64,000 nucleotides of DNA from Taxawa tesnikishii (nom. ined.) (Eukaryota; Ascomycota; Dothideomycetes; Dothideales), in assembly GCA_030247885.1 (NCBI GenBank), contig JAPDRO010000015.1, positions 737,509-801,508 on the forward strand, written 5' to 3'. Numbering within the stretch: the stretch's first letter is position 1; every line of letters starts with the position of its first letter. Both the position numbers and the translations under genes were made by a program. This document shows, one piece after another, positions 33,171 to 43,330 of this stretch. Under the pieces are notes generated by a model. That model saw only the letters and a program-made list of their open reading frames with translations, made no database searches and was not told the origin of the DNA.

Positions 33171-36100
33171 CACGAGATACGGACCAGTATCAGTACTTGG
33201 AAAGCAACAGACAATCGCTTCGACTAGATACTCGAACAACTTTCGAGTATGGATCAAGGTATGCGGTCAATCCGCGAGAGCCTTGATAGACTCCGGATGC
33301 ACAGGGATCTTCATGACCCCTACGTTTGCCGCAAAGACAGGAACGACCCTGTATGCGAAGAAAGAACCGTTTCCGCTATGTGCGATCGACGGGAAGCCCG
33401 TGGAATATAACTCCGGAGTAGTGGATCAAGAAACGGGAAGGATACCTCTTGCGATGGGACGCCACCGAGAGAAGCTTCGATTCGACATCACGGACACACC
33501 GGGATCGGATGTGGTCCTAGGATTGCCATGGCTAAAGAACGCCAACCCAGTGATAGACTGGAGGAACGAGAAAATCTCGTTTAGCGAATCGATGAAGTCA
33601 ATGCCTCTGTCTGCAGTGCACGACGCGCTGGACATGATTGACATCTGTGCTATGACAGCAGCAGAAACCAGACAGCGGATTCAAGAAGAACCCGAGAACG
33701 TACAGATCCTATGGAGCAGGCAAGAGATTTGCGCCGCCGAACCGACTCCAATTCCTGCAGAATACAAGGAGTTCGAAGAACTATTCAGGGAAGAAAGTGA
33801 CCAGGAGGCACTACCTGAACACCAGTCATGGGATCATGAAATCAAGCTTATGGAGGGGAAAGAACCCACCAAACAGGCGATCTATCCACTATCGGCCGAG
33901 AAGCTTGAAGCGCTTCGTACATACCTCGAAGAGAACTTACGGAAGGGATTTATCCGAGAATCACAGTCACCCGCCGGATATCCTATTCTCTTCGTACCGA
34001 AGCCAGACGGTAGTTTACGACTCTGTGTCGACTACCGAGGACTGAACAACATCACAATCAAGAACAGTTATCCGCTACCACTTATTTCGGAACTCCAGGA
34101 TCGACTCCAAGGAGCCCAATGGTTCACGAAATTCGACATACCCGCAGCCTATAACCGGATACGTATGAAACACGGAGAAGAGTGGAAGACCGCGTTTCGA
34201 ACCCGATTTGGACATTACGAGTATTTGGTCATGCCTTTCGGATTGACTAATGCTCCGGCTACGTTCCAAGCTTTCATCAACAACGTACTACGACAGCATC
34301 TCGATGTGTTTGTTACAGTGTACCTAGACGACATTTTGGTCTATTCGAAGACCAAAGAGGAACACGTAAAACACGTTCGGCTAGTGCTGAAAGCATTGCA
34401 ACAGGCTCGGCTACGATTGAAACCGAAGAAGTGCGAATTTCATGTACAGGAAGTACAGTTTCTGGGATACATCATCACTAGAAATGGACTCAAGATGGAC
34501 CAATCTAAGGTTACCGCAGTAACAAGTTGGCCCACACCAACTTCAGTCAAGGAAGTCCAGTCATTCCTAGGATTCGCCAACTTCTATCGACGGTTTATCA
34601 ACGGATATTCCCGGATAACGACACCCCTCACATCCATGACCAAGAAGGATCAAGGATTTGAATGGACCAAGGAAGCGAACGACGCTTTTGAAGAACTCAA
34701 GCAACGCTTCACGACACAACCCGTATTGGCCATGTTCGATCCGGAAAAGCCAATCACGGTAGAAACGGATGCATCCGATGCAGCTATCGGAGCATGCCTA
34801 AGTCAACCAGACGAGCAAGGACGCCTGCACCCTATTGCGTTTCACTCCAGAAAGTTCAGCCCCGCAGAACTGAACTACGAGATACACGACAAGGAGCTAC
34901 TCGCTATTGTCGATGCTTTCAAACAATGGAAGGTATACCTTGAAGGACCGAAACACCAGGTCAAGGTATACACGGATCACAAGAATCTTCTGTACTTCAC
35001 GACTACGAAGAGCCTGAACAGAAGACAAGTTCGATGGTCAGAGGAGTTGTCTTCATACAACTTTCAGATCATTTACAGGAAAGGATCAGAAAACGCTAAA
35101 GCCGATGCTTTGAGCCGAAGAACTGATTACCTCAAGGATAAGCCCAAGACGATTCAGGCTATCCTACGAACAGACACCGAAGGAAATCTCGAATACAATC
35201 GACACGTCATTGCGGCCACACTGACTATCGAGAATCGAGACTTCGAAAACAAAGTGCGTCAAGCACTAGAACAGGACACAATCGCGGCTGAAATCATGAG
35301 TGATCCCGAGAATCACCAGGGATTTCAGGTATATAACAGACTTCTACTGTTTGAAGGTCTTATATACGTACCTACCAAGTGTCGACAAGAACTCGTGGAC
35401 AACTTTCACAGTTCGCAAATCCATGGACATCAAGGAATCGATAAAACTCTTGAACGGATCACCCGAACCTACTACTTCCCCGGAATACGGAAGTACGTAG
35501 AGGAGTTCATTCGAAAGTGCGACATCTGTCGACGAACGAAGCATGACAGACACAGACCCTATGGACTCATGAAGTCTCCGACTACGCCACCTGGCGCATG
35601 GACTTCAATCGCATTAGACTGGATAGTGAAGTTACCACTATCCGAGGAACCCGTCACTAAGGTGAAATACGACTCCATACTGGTAATAACCGACCGATTG
35701 ACCAAGTATGCGTATTTCCTGCCATACAAGGAAACAGCCAGTACCGAAGACCTAGCTTACACATTCCTCCGAAACATTGTAGCAAATCATGCTATGCCCA
35801 AGGAAATCATTTCGGACAGAGACAAACTCCTTAAGTCGAACTTCTGAAATCACTCACAACACAACTTGGAATCAATCACAAGTTGTCAACATCGTATCAT
35901 CCACAGACGGATGGACAGACGGAACGACTCAACCAGACCCTAGAACAGTATCTTCGCTGCTACATCAATTATCAGCAAGATAACTGGGTACGACTATTAC
36001 CCGTCGCACAGTTGGCATATAACAGTGCGAAAACAGAGACAACTTCAGTCTCACCTTTCTTTGCGAATTATGGTTTCGAACCGACAGTCAGACATGAACC

Positions 36101-36716
36101 GCGAGAATTCGGCTTCATCGCCGAAGCAGCCACAGTCGCTGTAGAACAATTGCAAGAACTACATGCAGAATTACAGAAAGACATCAAGTTCTTATCCACC
36201 CGAGCAAGCATCTACTACAACCGAAAGAGAGCTAGGGGACCTACTCTCAAAGAGGGGGATAAAGTCTATCTTTTGCGACGCAACATCAAGACTAAGCGAC
36301 CAAGCGACAAGCTGGACTACACGAAACTCGGACCATTCAGGATTCGAAAAGTCAAAGGACCTGTCAATTACGAGCTAGAGTTACCTGCTCGAATGAGAAT
36401 ACACCCAGTATTCCACATTTCTCTCTTGGAACCCGCCGACACCGAGACGCCTATCCAAGACACACCACCTGGTATCGATCCAGAAAGCCAGAACGCCGAT
36501 TATGAGATCGAAAGGATCCTAGACGACAAGTTGATTAGAGGAAAGCGCCACTACCTCGTCAAGTGGAAAGGATATGACGATACCGAGAATACCTGGGAAC
36601 CAACGGAACACTTCAACTCCCTGAGGGTTCTATGGCAATACCGCCAGAATCGGGAAAGTCCCAGAAGGAGTCAGGCATCCCATCCAACGCGCTCCAGGTC
36701 TGAGGAGAAAGATTGA
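32956..36716 (+). pseudogene. Gypsy pol: protease, RT, RNase H, integrase, chromodomain
   Basis: Long frame 32956-35847 (963 codons), then 35883-36716 in another frame. Residues counted from 32956: protease DSG at about 112-114; RT with the YLDD box at 456; RNase H with ETDASD (Asp about 605); integrase zinc finger HSSQIHGHQG and CDICRRTKH (first His about 818); catalytic Asp in ALDWIVKL (about 888) and SDRD (about 954). The third acidic residue lies in PQTDGQTERLNQTLEQ of the second frame. One G is missing at about 35,846 in the middle of the integrase core, which stops the protein at TGA. The C-terminus holds a chromodomain (YEIERILDD through YLVKWKGYDD to NTWEP), the mark of chromoviruses that bind heterochromatic histone marks. 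Confidence 0.88.
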
Positions 36717-37179
36717 GAGCAAGCCCGCGGGAAGGACTATCAAAGGTGATGGTCTCCTCAGCTTCTTGCTGCTCCGCCGCCTCCAAATCTCGAATTGTTC
36801 CCTCCTCGACCGCTATCGCCTCTTCTGCTCGCCTATCCAACAGATCCATCTGTTGACGCAACCGCATTTCCCTTGCGAACGCAACTCGCAACTCTTCCCG
36901 AGCCTTCTCTTGCGCCTCGTAGGCCTCCTTTATTCCTTTGCGGAGTTTCGCCTTTTCACTCTTTAGGCGCTCCCACTCCGACTGTGTGACCCGGAGATCA
37001 CACCGTTGCCCACGACGCAGACACTCGCTGCATTTTCCAGAACGGACGTGTACTTTACACACCCTCTTGTGCTTCTTGCAAGTCGCGCACGGTTTAACCA
37101 TGATGTCGCCAAATGATTCGATAAAATCCGCAAGTTTTCGACGACGGATAGTGCTGGAGTCAAGTGTTGACTTGGGCAT
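36613..37179 (-). CDS. antisense Zn(II)2Cys6-type protein carried by the Gypsy element
   Basis: 188-residue ORF on the strand opposite to gag-pol, from the ATG at 37179 (90 bp inside the right LTR) to TGA at 36613. Its last 104 bp overlap the end of pol. Cysteines sit at 31, 34, 41, 50, 53 and 60: C-x2-C-x6-C-x8-C-x2-C-x6-C, exactly the Gal4-type binuclear zinc cluster, with basic KKHKR between the second and third Cys. A long charged coiled-coil segment follows (about 68-140, rich in Glu, Lys, Arg, Ala), then an acidic, Trp/Phe-containing tail (SFWDFPDSGG) that could be an activation domain. It is intact and has no counterpart in standard Gypsy coding capacity. Transcription would have to start in or near the 3' LTR on the minus strand. 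Role unknown; a DNA-binding regulator of the element is inferred. Confidence 0.72.
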   Translation of the reverse strand: MPKSTLDSSTIRRRKLADFIESFGDIMVKPCATCKKHKRVCKVHVRSGKCSECLRRGQRCDLRVTQSEWERLKSEKAKLRKGIKEAYEAQEKAREELRVAFAREMRLRQQMDLLDRRAEEAIAVEEGTIRDLEAAEQQEAEETITFDSPSRGLALNLSPQTWSALDGMPDSFWDFPDSGGIAIEPSGS

Positions 37180-37255
37180 CGTGGAGAAAAGCCATGACGA
37201 CTGAAGTATGGACACTGCCTAGATTATAACATAAGCTCCGAGACGAAGCTAGTCT

Positions 37256-37268
37256 AGAAGGGGGATAG
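37256..37268 (+). promoter_or_regulatory. polypurine tract
   Basis: AGAAGGGGGATAG directly before the 3' LTR; position fits the plus-strand primer of reverse transcription. Confidence 0.8.
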
Positions 37269-37599
37269 TGTTACGGGCTGTGCAGGCAACAACCCCACAG
37301 CTGCAGTCTGCTCAGTAGCCAAGAGTTCTTGGCTGGACTGAGCAGCAGGATTCATGCACGTTGCTCAGTTGCTCAGTACTGCTCAGTACTACTAATCAAC
37401 TGAGCACAACTGATCAAGCTTTTGAGGCACGAGTCTCCTTGAGTATATAGTTACCTTTCCCTACCTTAGATAGGAGCTTCGTGCTCAACTCATGTAGCAA
37501 GTTCAATCACTGCCTTTTGCTATACAGTTCCAATACCTGCCTACCTACAATACTACTGCTCCCTACCTTACCTGTCTAGCCTAAGGTCAACCTGTTACA
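37269..37599 (+). repeat. 3' LTR of Gypsy element
   Basis: 331 bp, no difference from the 5' LTR seen by eye. Confidence 0.95.
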
Positions 37600-38015
37600 G
37601 TTTACTAGTAATTATACGAATAACTTTATTACGTTCGTAACTTAAGCGTACGCTTAATAAAGTTATTAACTTAGTTCTTACTAATAGACTTCTTATTACG
37701 CTCTCTTAGTAGTTTATTTATTATATCTTATATATTTCTCTTTAAGAGTAATATACTACGTAAACTCTTATTTAATATATACTATATTATTACTTCCTTT
37801 TTAGTTTTATAAGGCGCTTTAATTTTAGCTTATAGTTACGTTAAGAGTACTATTTAACGTATTAGTTTTATAGTATTAATTAGAATATAATATATACTAC
37901 TATAATATATTTCTTACTTTAAATTTACTTAGATATAATATTAAATATAATAAGGTATATATTTCCTTTAATATAAGTATATTATTTATTATATTATTAA
38001 GGTATTACGTAATGT

Positions 38016-39867
38016 TAACGTAAACCGCGAGGTAATAAACTAGGTAAAGTAGTAAACTACTAAAACGCGACCCTCTAATCTTTTAACTTTACTACTACTT
38101 ATTATAAATACTTCTATAACTAGTAAACTAGTCTATATTAAAGCTAATATTTAAAATGTACTTTATGCCTTAAAAGAGAAGTAATACCCTTTTATTCGTA
38201 AGGCTACTAGTATATATAATATTCCTTATAATACTCTACGTAATTATATAACTAAACGAACTTTATATATAATAGCGCGTAAATTATAATAAATCCTTTT
38301 AAACGCGAAAGAGAAGACGTTAGTCCGATAAATTATACGTCTTATATATACTAGCTTCCCTACTTTGCTTATATTAGTTATATAAATAATCGAAGAAATC
38401 TAACGTAAACGCGTATAACTATTAAGGACTTTATAACTTTCTCTTTAACTAATTAGTAAGAAGTAGCTCGACTACTTTAAAACTTACTATCTTAAGATAG
38501 TAAGTATTTAAACTCGTTAAATTAAGAGTATATACTTTAACGCGATAAGTTATAATATTATAAAGAGATAATTTAATATAATAACGAAGCTATTTATATA
38601 GTATAATTACCTTCTAAAGTACGTTTATAATATAAATAAGTCTAGCTTCGTAGTTAAAGTAAGTTAAATATTAAGAGCGTTAGTTAATATACGCGAGGTA
38701 GTTAATTAAAAGTAAATCGGAAGTAAATAAGAGTAAATAACTATAATCGAGTATATAAATACTACTGAGAAAGTTATATTACCTTTAATTATCTTTAAGG
38801 CTAAATATATTAATACTATATAAGTACCTATATATACGCCTTTAAACTAAAGGTTTTCGACTAGTAGTAGTAGCTAGACGTTTAATAATTATAGTTTATA
38901 GTAACTAACTATTATCTTCGAGCCTTTAATATAACTAAAGAACCCTACGATATAAAGAATACTAATTATAAATAACTATAGTAACTATATAACTATAAAG
39001 GTAATTACTTTCTATATAGAAAATATAATCGACTTACTTATCTTACTATCGTACTATTTATATATACTCTAACTACTTAATATTAGCGTATTTACGCTAC
39101 TTAAGCGCGCGCTAACTTTAGAAACTAACGCTACTTTATAAGTCGACTCTAGCTATATATCGCGTATAAAATAGACGGAGATATATATTTATATAAGAGT
39201 AAAGGCCCTTAAGGTTAATAATATTCTCGGCGAGTAAAAAGGCGTTAGTCTCTAGCCTTTAAGCCTTATAATAGTACTTAATAAGCTACCTACGAAGCTA
39301 ACTATAGTAAATATATAACTTCGTATATCTTTATAACGACTCGATTTAGACCTTTTACTACTAGATAGCTTTCTACTAAATAGTACTAAGTTACGCGAAG
39401 TAAATATAGTACTTAAATTAACGATTAAAGTTATATAAAACGTTTCTTCTTTAATAAAGTACTATACGAAGTAAATAACTTGCGCTTTTAAAGCGACGTA
39501 TAACGAAAACGTTATATTACGTAAGTAAGTAAAAGAGTAGTAAGAGCTTTTTAATATATAAAAGACTCGAAAAAGGGAAAGTAAGTTATATTAAAGGGAA
39601 AGTTCGTATTTAGTATATAAGAAGTACTTAAAATAGCTAAGGTAACTAAAGCGAAGTTATCGACTAAAAAACTACGTAGACGACTACGTAAATATCTAAT
39701 CGAGGAAGCACTAAAAGATAAGGAAGATAAAGTACTTAGAGATATATATAGCAACTTAGATTTTAACTATATTATTATTATAATATATAAATAGTAGTTA
39801 AAGTTAAAAGAGTCGCGTCTTAGTAGTTTACTACTTTACTTAGTTTACTACCCTATAGTTTACGTTA
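38016..39867 (+). mobile_element. Fot1/pogo-type DNA transposon, RIP-degraded (copy 2)
   Basis: 1,852 bp, the same length as copy 1 at 20,756. TIRs of about 56 bp (38016-38071 and 39812-39867) start TAACGTAAAC. TA flanks both ends. The interior is collinear with copy 1, with extra C-to-T and G-to-A changes on both strands; the catalytic IIDGYS stretch now reads as INNYS. It is inserted in the right end of pogo element B. No coding capacity is left. Confidence 0.88.
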
Positions 39868-39938
39868 CTATATAAGTATTCTAGTTTTATAAGGTAATTA
39901 ACTTACTTAAGTAACTAACTTACTTATAAAATATATTA

Positions 39939-41650
39939 GTATTAAAGGTTTAACTTTAATAAGGAACTTTACTTCTTACTTTTTAGAGAGATAAGTAACT
40001 TCCTTAATAAAGTTTATAGACTTTCAATCTTAGCTTAATAAGTTTAACTTTATAGTTTAAGATCTACTTAAAGTTAAAGTTTCCTTAACTTTAAAGGCTT
40101 TATACTTCCTCTTTTTTACTTTAAGCTTATCCTTTTTTACTTTAAGTTTATAACTTTCTTATAGAACTTATTAATTAAGTCTATTATATTATTATTACTT
40201 TTCTTTAGCTTAACTTAAGACTTCTTTTACTTTCTTTTATCTTTAGTTATAGTCCTTATATCTTTAAAAGAGGGGTAGTTTTTAGCTAGTAGTTACTATT
40301 ATAAAGATAATACTTAGCTTAATTTAGTAACTAAAATCTCCTTTTATTAGACGTCTTTTATCGTTAATACCTTTTAATAAAAAGAGTAAATTAACTAGCC
40401 TTAGCCTTAAGAGAAGCTTTTTCTCTTAAAACTTAAGGATCGACTTCTTAATCGGTAGATTTATTTAAGTATTAATAGTATCCCTTACGATAATATATTT
40501 ATTTAGTAAAGCTTAAAGTAACTATTAAAGTCTCTTACTTAGCTTCTTAATAGTTACTATATTTAATTAAGTAGTAGTTACCCTTTTACTTAACTTAACT
40601 AGTTAAGTTTATACTTTATTTATAGTTATCTTTAGGCTTATCTTATAGTTAATAAAATCCTATAAGTACTACCTTATTATTATTTAAAGCTTATCTAAGT
40701 ATTTATTCCTTAGCTCCTTTTATTTAGTTATAGCTATATTTAAGTCCTTAATTCGGTCTTAGTTATCCTTACTAATATAGATAGTAATTTAGTATTTAAC
40801 TTTTATATTAGCTTAAATATAAGACAAAAAGGTAAGAAGCTATATAGTTATTATAAACTCTTCCCTTAAAGTTAAAGATAAAGTTATCGTCTATATACTT
40901 TCCTTTTCTTTTAATTTATTTCTAATAATAAACTAGATGTTTTCTCTTATTAACTACTTTCTTATAATATAAATTATCTCTTTAAATTCCCTCTTATAAA
41001 AATAAAAATAAGCCTCCTTTTACTAAAGAATTTATTTATTAAGTTTATTATAGTCGTTTATATAGATTAAAACGATACGATAAAATTAAATTAGCGCGAA
41101 AGGGAAGGTAATAAGTTAGTAGACTTTAGTATTTATAGAAGTAAAGTAAGCTTTATAATACTTAATAAACTCTTAGTAGTAAAGAGCTTAACTTAATATA
41201 ACTAGTTTTACTACTTATTATAGCCCTTCTAGTTATTATACTTTATAGTACTTAGTCTTACTACCTTATAGCTCTTCTAAGTACTAGTATACTTTTATAA
41301 GTAGTCTTACTACTTTTAGTAGCCCTTTTATATATAGGAATTATATTAGTTTTACTACTTATAGTAGCCCTTTTAATATAGGTATTAATTATACTAGTCT
41401 TACTACTTATTATAGTCCTTTTAAGTATAAAATATACTATACTTAATTGAGTAGTAAGCTATTATAAACTCGGGCTTATAACTAGTTAAACTAAGTACTT
41501 AATTATAACCGAATATATAGTAAAACTAACTATAACTTATTAATTAATTAAGCTATCTATAATAGTAGCTAGGGGATAAAGAGATTCTTTACTTAGTTTA
41601 ATAAGTTATATAACTATCTATTCGAACTAGGTAGCTATTATCTTATAATA
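39939..41650 (-). mobile_element. Copia LTR retrotransposon fragment, RIP-degraded
   Basis: Reverse-complement match to the 5' 1.7 kb of the Copia element at 58.5 kb. The LTR start lies at 41650 and the tandem leader repeats at about 41,190-41,425; gag-like sequence runs down to 39,940, where pogo element B's end abuts it. The remainder of the element is missing. Confidence 0.7.
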
Positions 41651-43005
41651 AAAATAATAGTTTAAGTTAAACTAAGTACTTAACTATAACTAACCTTAAA
41701 AACCCTAAGTATAATATCTTAAATAAAGATATATATAACTTTAATAAGTCTAGGTTTATAATAAGTATAATTAACGCTTAAATAGTCTTTATAGGCTTTA
41801 AGAAATAAAGTAATTTTAAGAAGATATAACTAAGTAACTAAGAGTAAGTTATAATTATTTAAAGTATTTACGCTATTAAGTAGGCTATCTTACTCTTTAT
41901 TATCTTTAGTAGTAAGGTCCTTATATTAAGCTAGTATATAGACTTACCTCGCGATTAAGTAATTAAGACTAGTACTAATAGTTAGATAATAAATAAACTT
42001 ACTTTAAAGTAATTAAAGTACTTTAATATATATATAAAGGCGCGTATTATAGGCGTATATTACCTACTAATTATAGATAGTTATAAGAGTTATAGTAGTT
42101 ACGACTTTTATAATTACTATAAAGAATAGAAGATTATTATTCTTTATATATTCTTATACTTATTATACTTATTATAGCTACTTAATATAAGCTATTTTGC
42201 CCCTTAAAGTAAGTATATAACATAAAGATTAATAGCTAGTTATAGTACTTTATTATATAAGTTAAGAAAGAAGTCTTTTTACTAGCCTCTTATATTACTT
42301 TTAATAAAGTAATTATAAAGGAAAATATCCTAGTAAGCTTTAAAAATACTAGATTAGTTTCCTACGACTTAAAGTAAATACTATTTAAGCTTAATATAAT
42401 ACTTTATACGCTAATACTTATACTATTCGAAACTACCTTATAGGAGTCTAAAATACTAGCTAACTCAAAGGAAATAAAGGCGTAAATAACGCTAGTTTAT
42501 AAGTAAATATAACTATATAAAAATTCGCCTATTTTACTTCTCTTATAAGTTATAGATTTACTTACTAAAGATATAGCTATTATAAGTTATAAATTAAAGT
42601 TATAAATAAGGGAAATTATAAGTCTTTAAAAGTTAATTAAGGCGTTAATAAAGTAATATAATTATAAAAGAAAGTACATTTAAATAAAAGAAAGCTTAAT
42701 AGTAAGTAATATATAAAATTTAATAACTTAAAAGAATAGTAATAATAAGGAGAGTACTAAATAACTTATAAAGAAAGTACGCGCGTAAAGGTACTATAGA
42801 TATTATAGTAAGACTAACTATAATATATATACTTATATTATAGAAATAGTAAATCTAAATAATAATAATACTTTTAAATAGTACTATAAGTTAAAGTATC
42901 TTTTTATATAGTATTATAGTACGAAAGTAATAGTCTATAATAGTTATGATATTAGTAAGGAGTAGCCGCTTAGTAATAGTAACTACTCGGTAATAAAATA
43001 CGTTA
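41651..43005 (+). mobile_element. pogo-type family B fragment, RIP-degraded
   Basis: 5'-truncated copy with coding strand plus, ending in a TIR at 43005 (complement of TAACGTATTTTATTACCGAG). Reading through stops gives LLIIDSYKSY and, near 42,790, a C-terminal CCHC-like zinc knuckle remnant seen in this family. Confidence 0.75.
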
Positions 43006-43330
43006 TATATTATTATTAATTAGAGATTTATAAAATATAACTATTACTTTTTATAGTAAATATCTTTTATTATAACTATAAGAAGTAAACTTGACTATTA
43101 AGTATTTATTATATTCATAGATTATATAAAGATATCGATTTATATTTGAAGTACTTTCACGTTCTAAGGTAGATTACGGCCCACAACTATTAAAGTTTGC
43201 GAAGGAAGTGTGAGAGGCTTGAGGAGTTATTAGAGGATGAATGAACCTCGTAAACAACGAGAGAGAGAAGAAGTTCACGGTGCACATTCGGTTGAGAAGA
43301 ACATGTCTAGTTGTACACAGGGTACATAGT
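43006..43330. other. end of repeat block and MFS 3' flank
   Basis: AT-rich to about 43,160, then normal 3' flank of the transporter gene. Confidence 0.5.

Larger units (their letters stand above)
30819..37599 (+). mobile_element. Ty3/Gypsy chromovirus LTR retrotransposon, un-RIPped
   Basis: 6,781 bp, flanked by 5-bp target duplications GTTTA (30814-30818 and 37600-37604). LTRs of 331 bp start TGTTAC and end GTTACA. Order: LTR, leader, gag with zinc knuckle, protease, reverse transcriptase, RNase H, integrase, chromodomain, antisense Zn2Cys6 ORF, purine tract, LTR. The two LTRs show no difference by eye, so insertion is very recent. CpA and TpG are abundant, so RIP has not acted here although all the surrounding repeats are saturated. 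Gag and pol contain several small frame breaks (see separate entries), so this copy may not be autonomous. Confidence 0.95.
29453..39938 (-). mobile_element. pogo-type DNA transposon (family B), RIP-degraded, split by two insertions
   Basis: Left end at 29453 (TAACGTGTTTTATAAG) and right end at 39938 are inverted copies over about 70 bp. Removing the Gypsy element (with one GTTTA target copy) and the Fot1-like copy 2 (with one TA) leaves about 1,850 bp, the size of the intact relative at 52,674-54,521. Its left 1.4 kb is collinear with that relative (coding strand minus). The transposase is ruined by RIP. The host element therefore took two later insertions: Gypsy at 30,818 and Fot1-like only 71 bp from its right end. 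Confidence 0.82.

Noticed and set aside
36613-37215. Start of the antisense Gypsy ORF at 37215
   Set aside because: That position is GTG, not ATG; the first ATG is at 37179.
39551-39754. 67-codon minus-strand ORF in the second Fot1-like copy
   Set aside because: Chance open frame in RIPped transposon DNA, antisense to the transposase remnant.
29230-43150. CRISPR-like or centromeric array in the AT-rich block
   Set aside because: No regular spacer-repeat pattern; the AT bias is explained by RIP of identifiable transposons.
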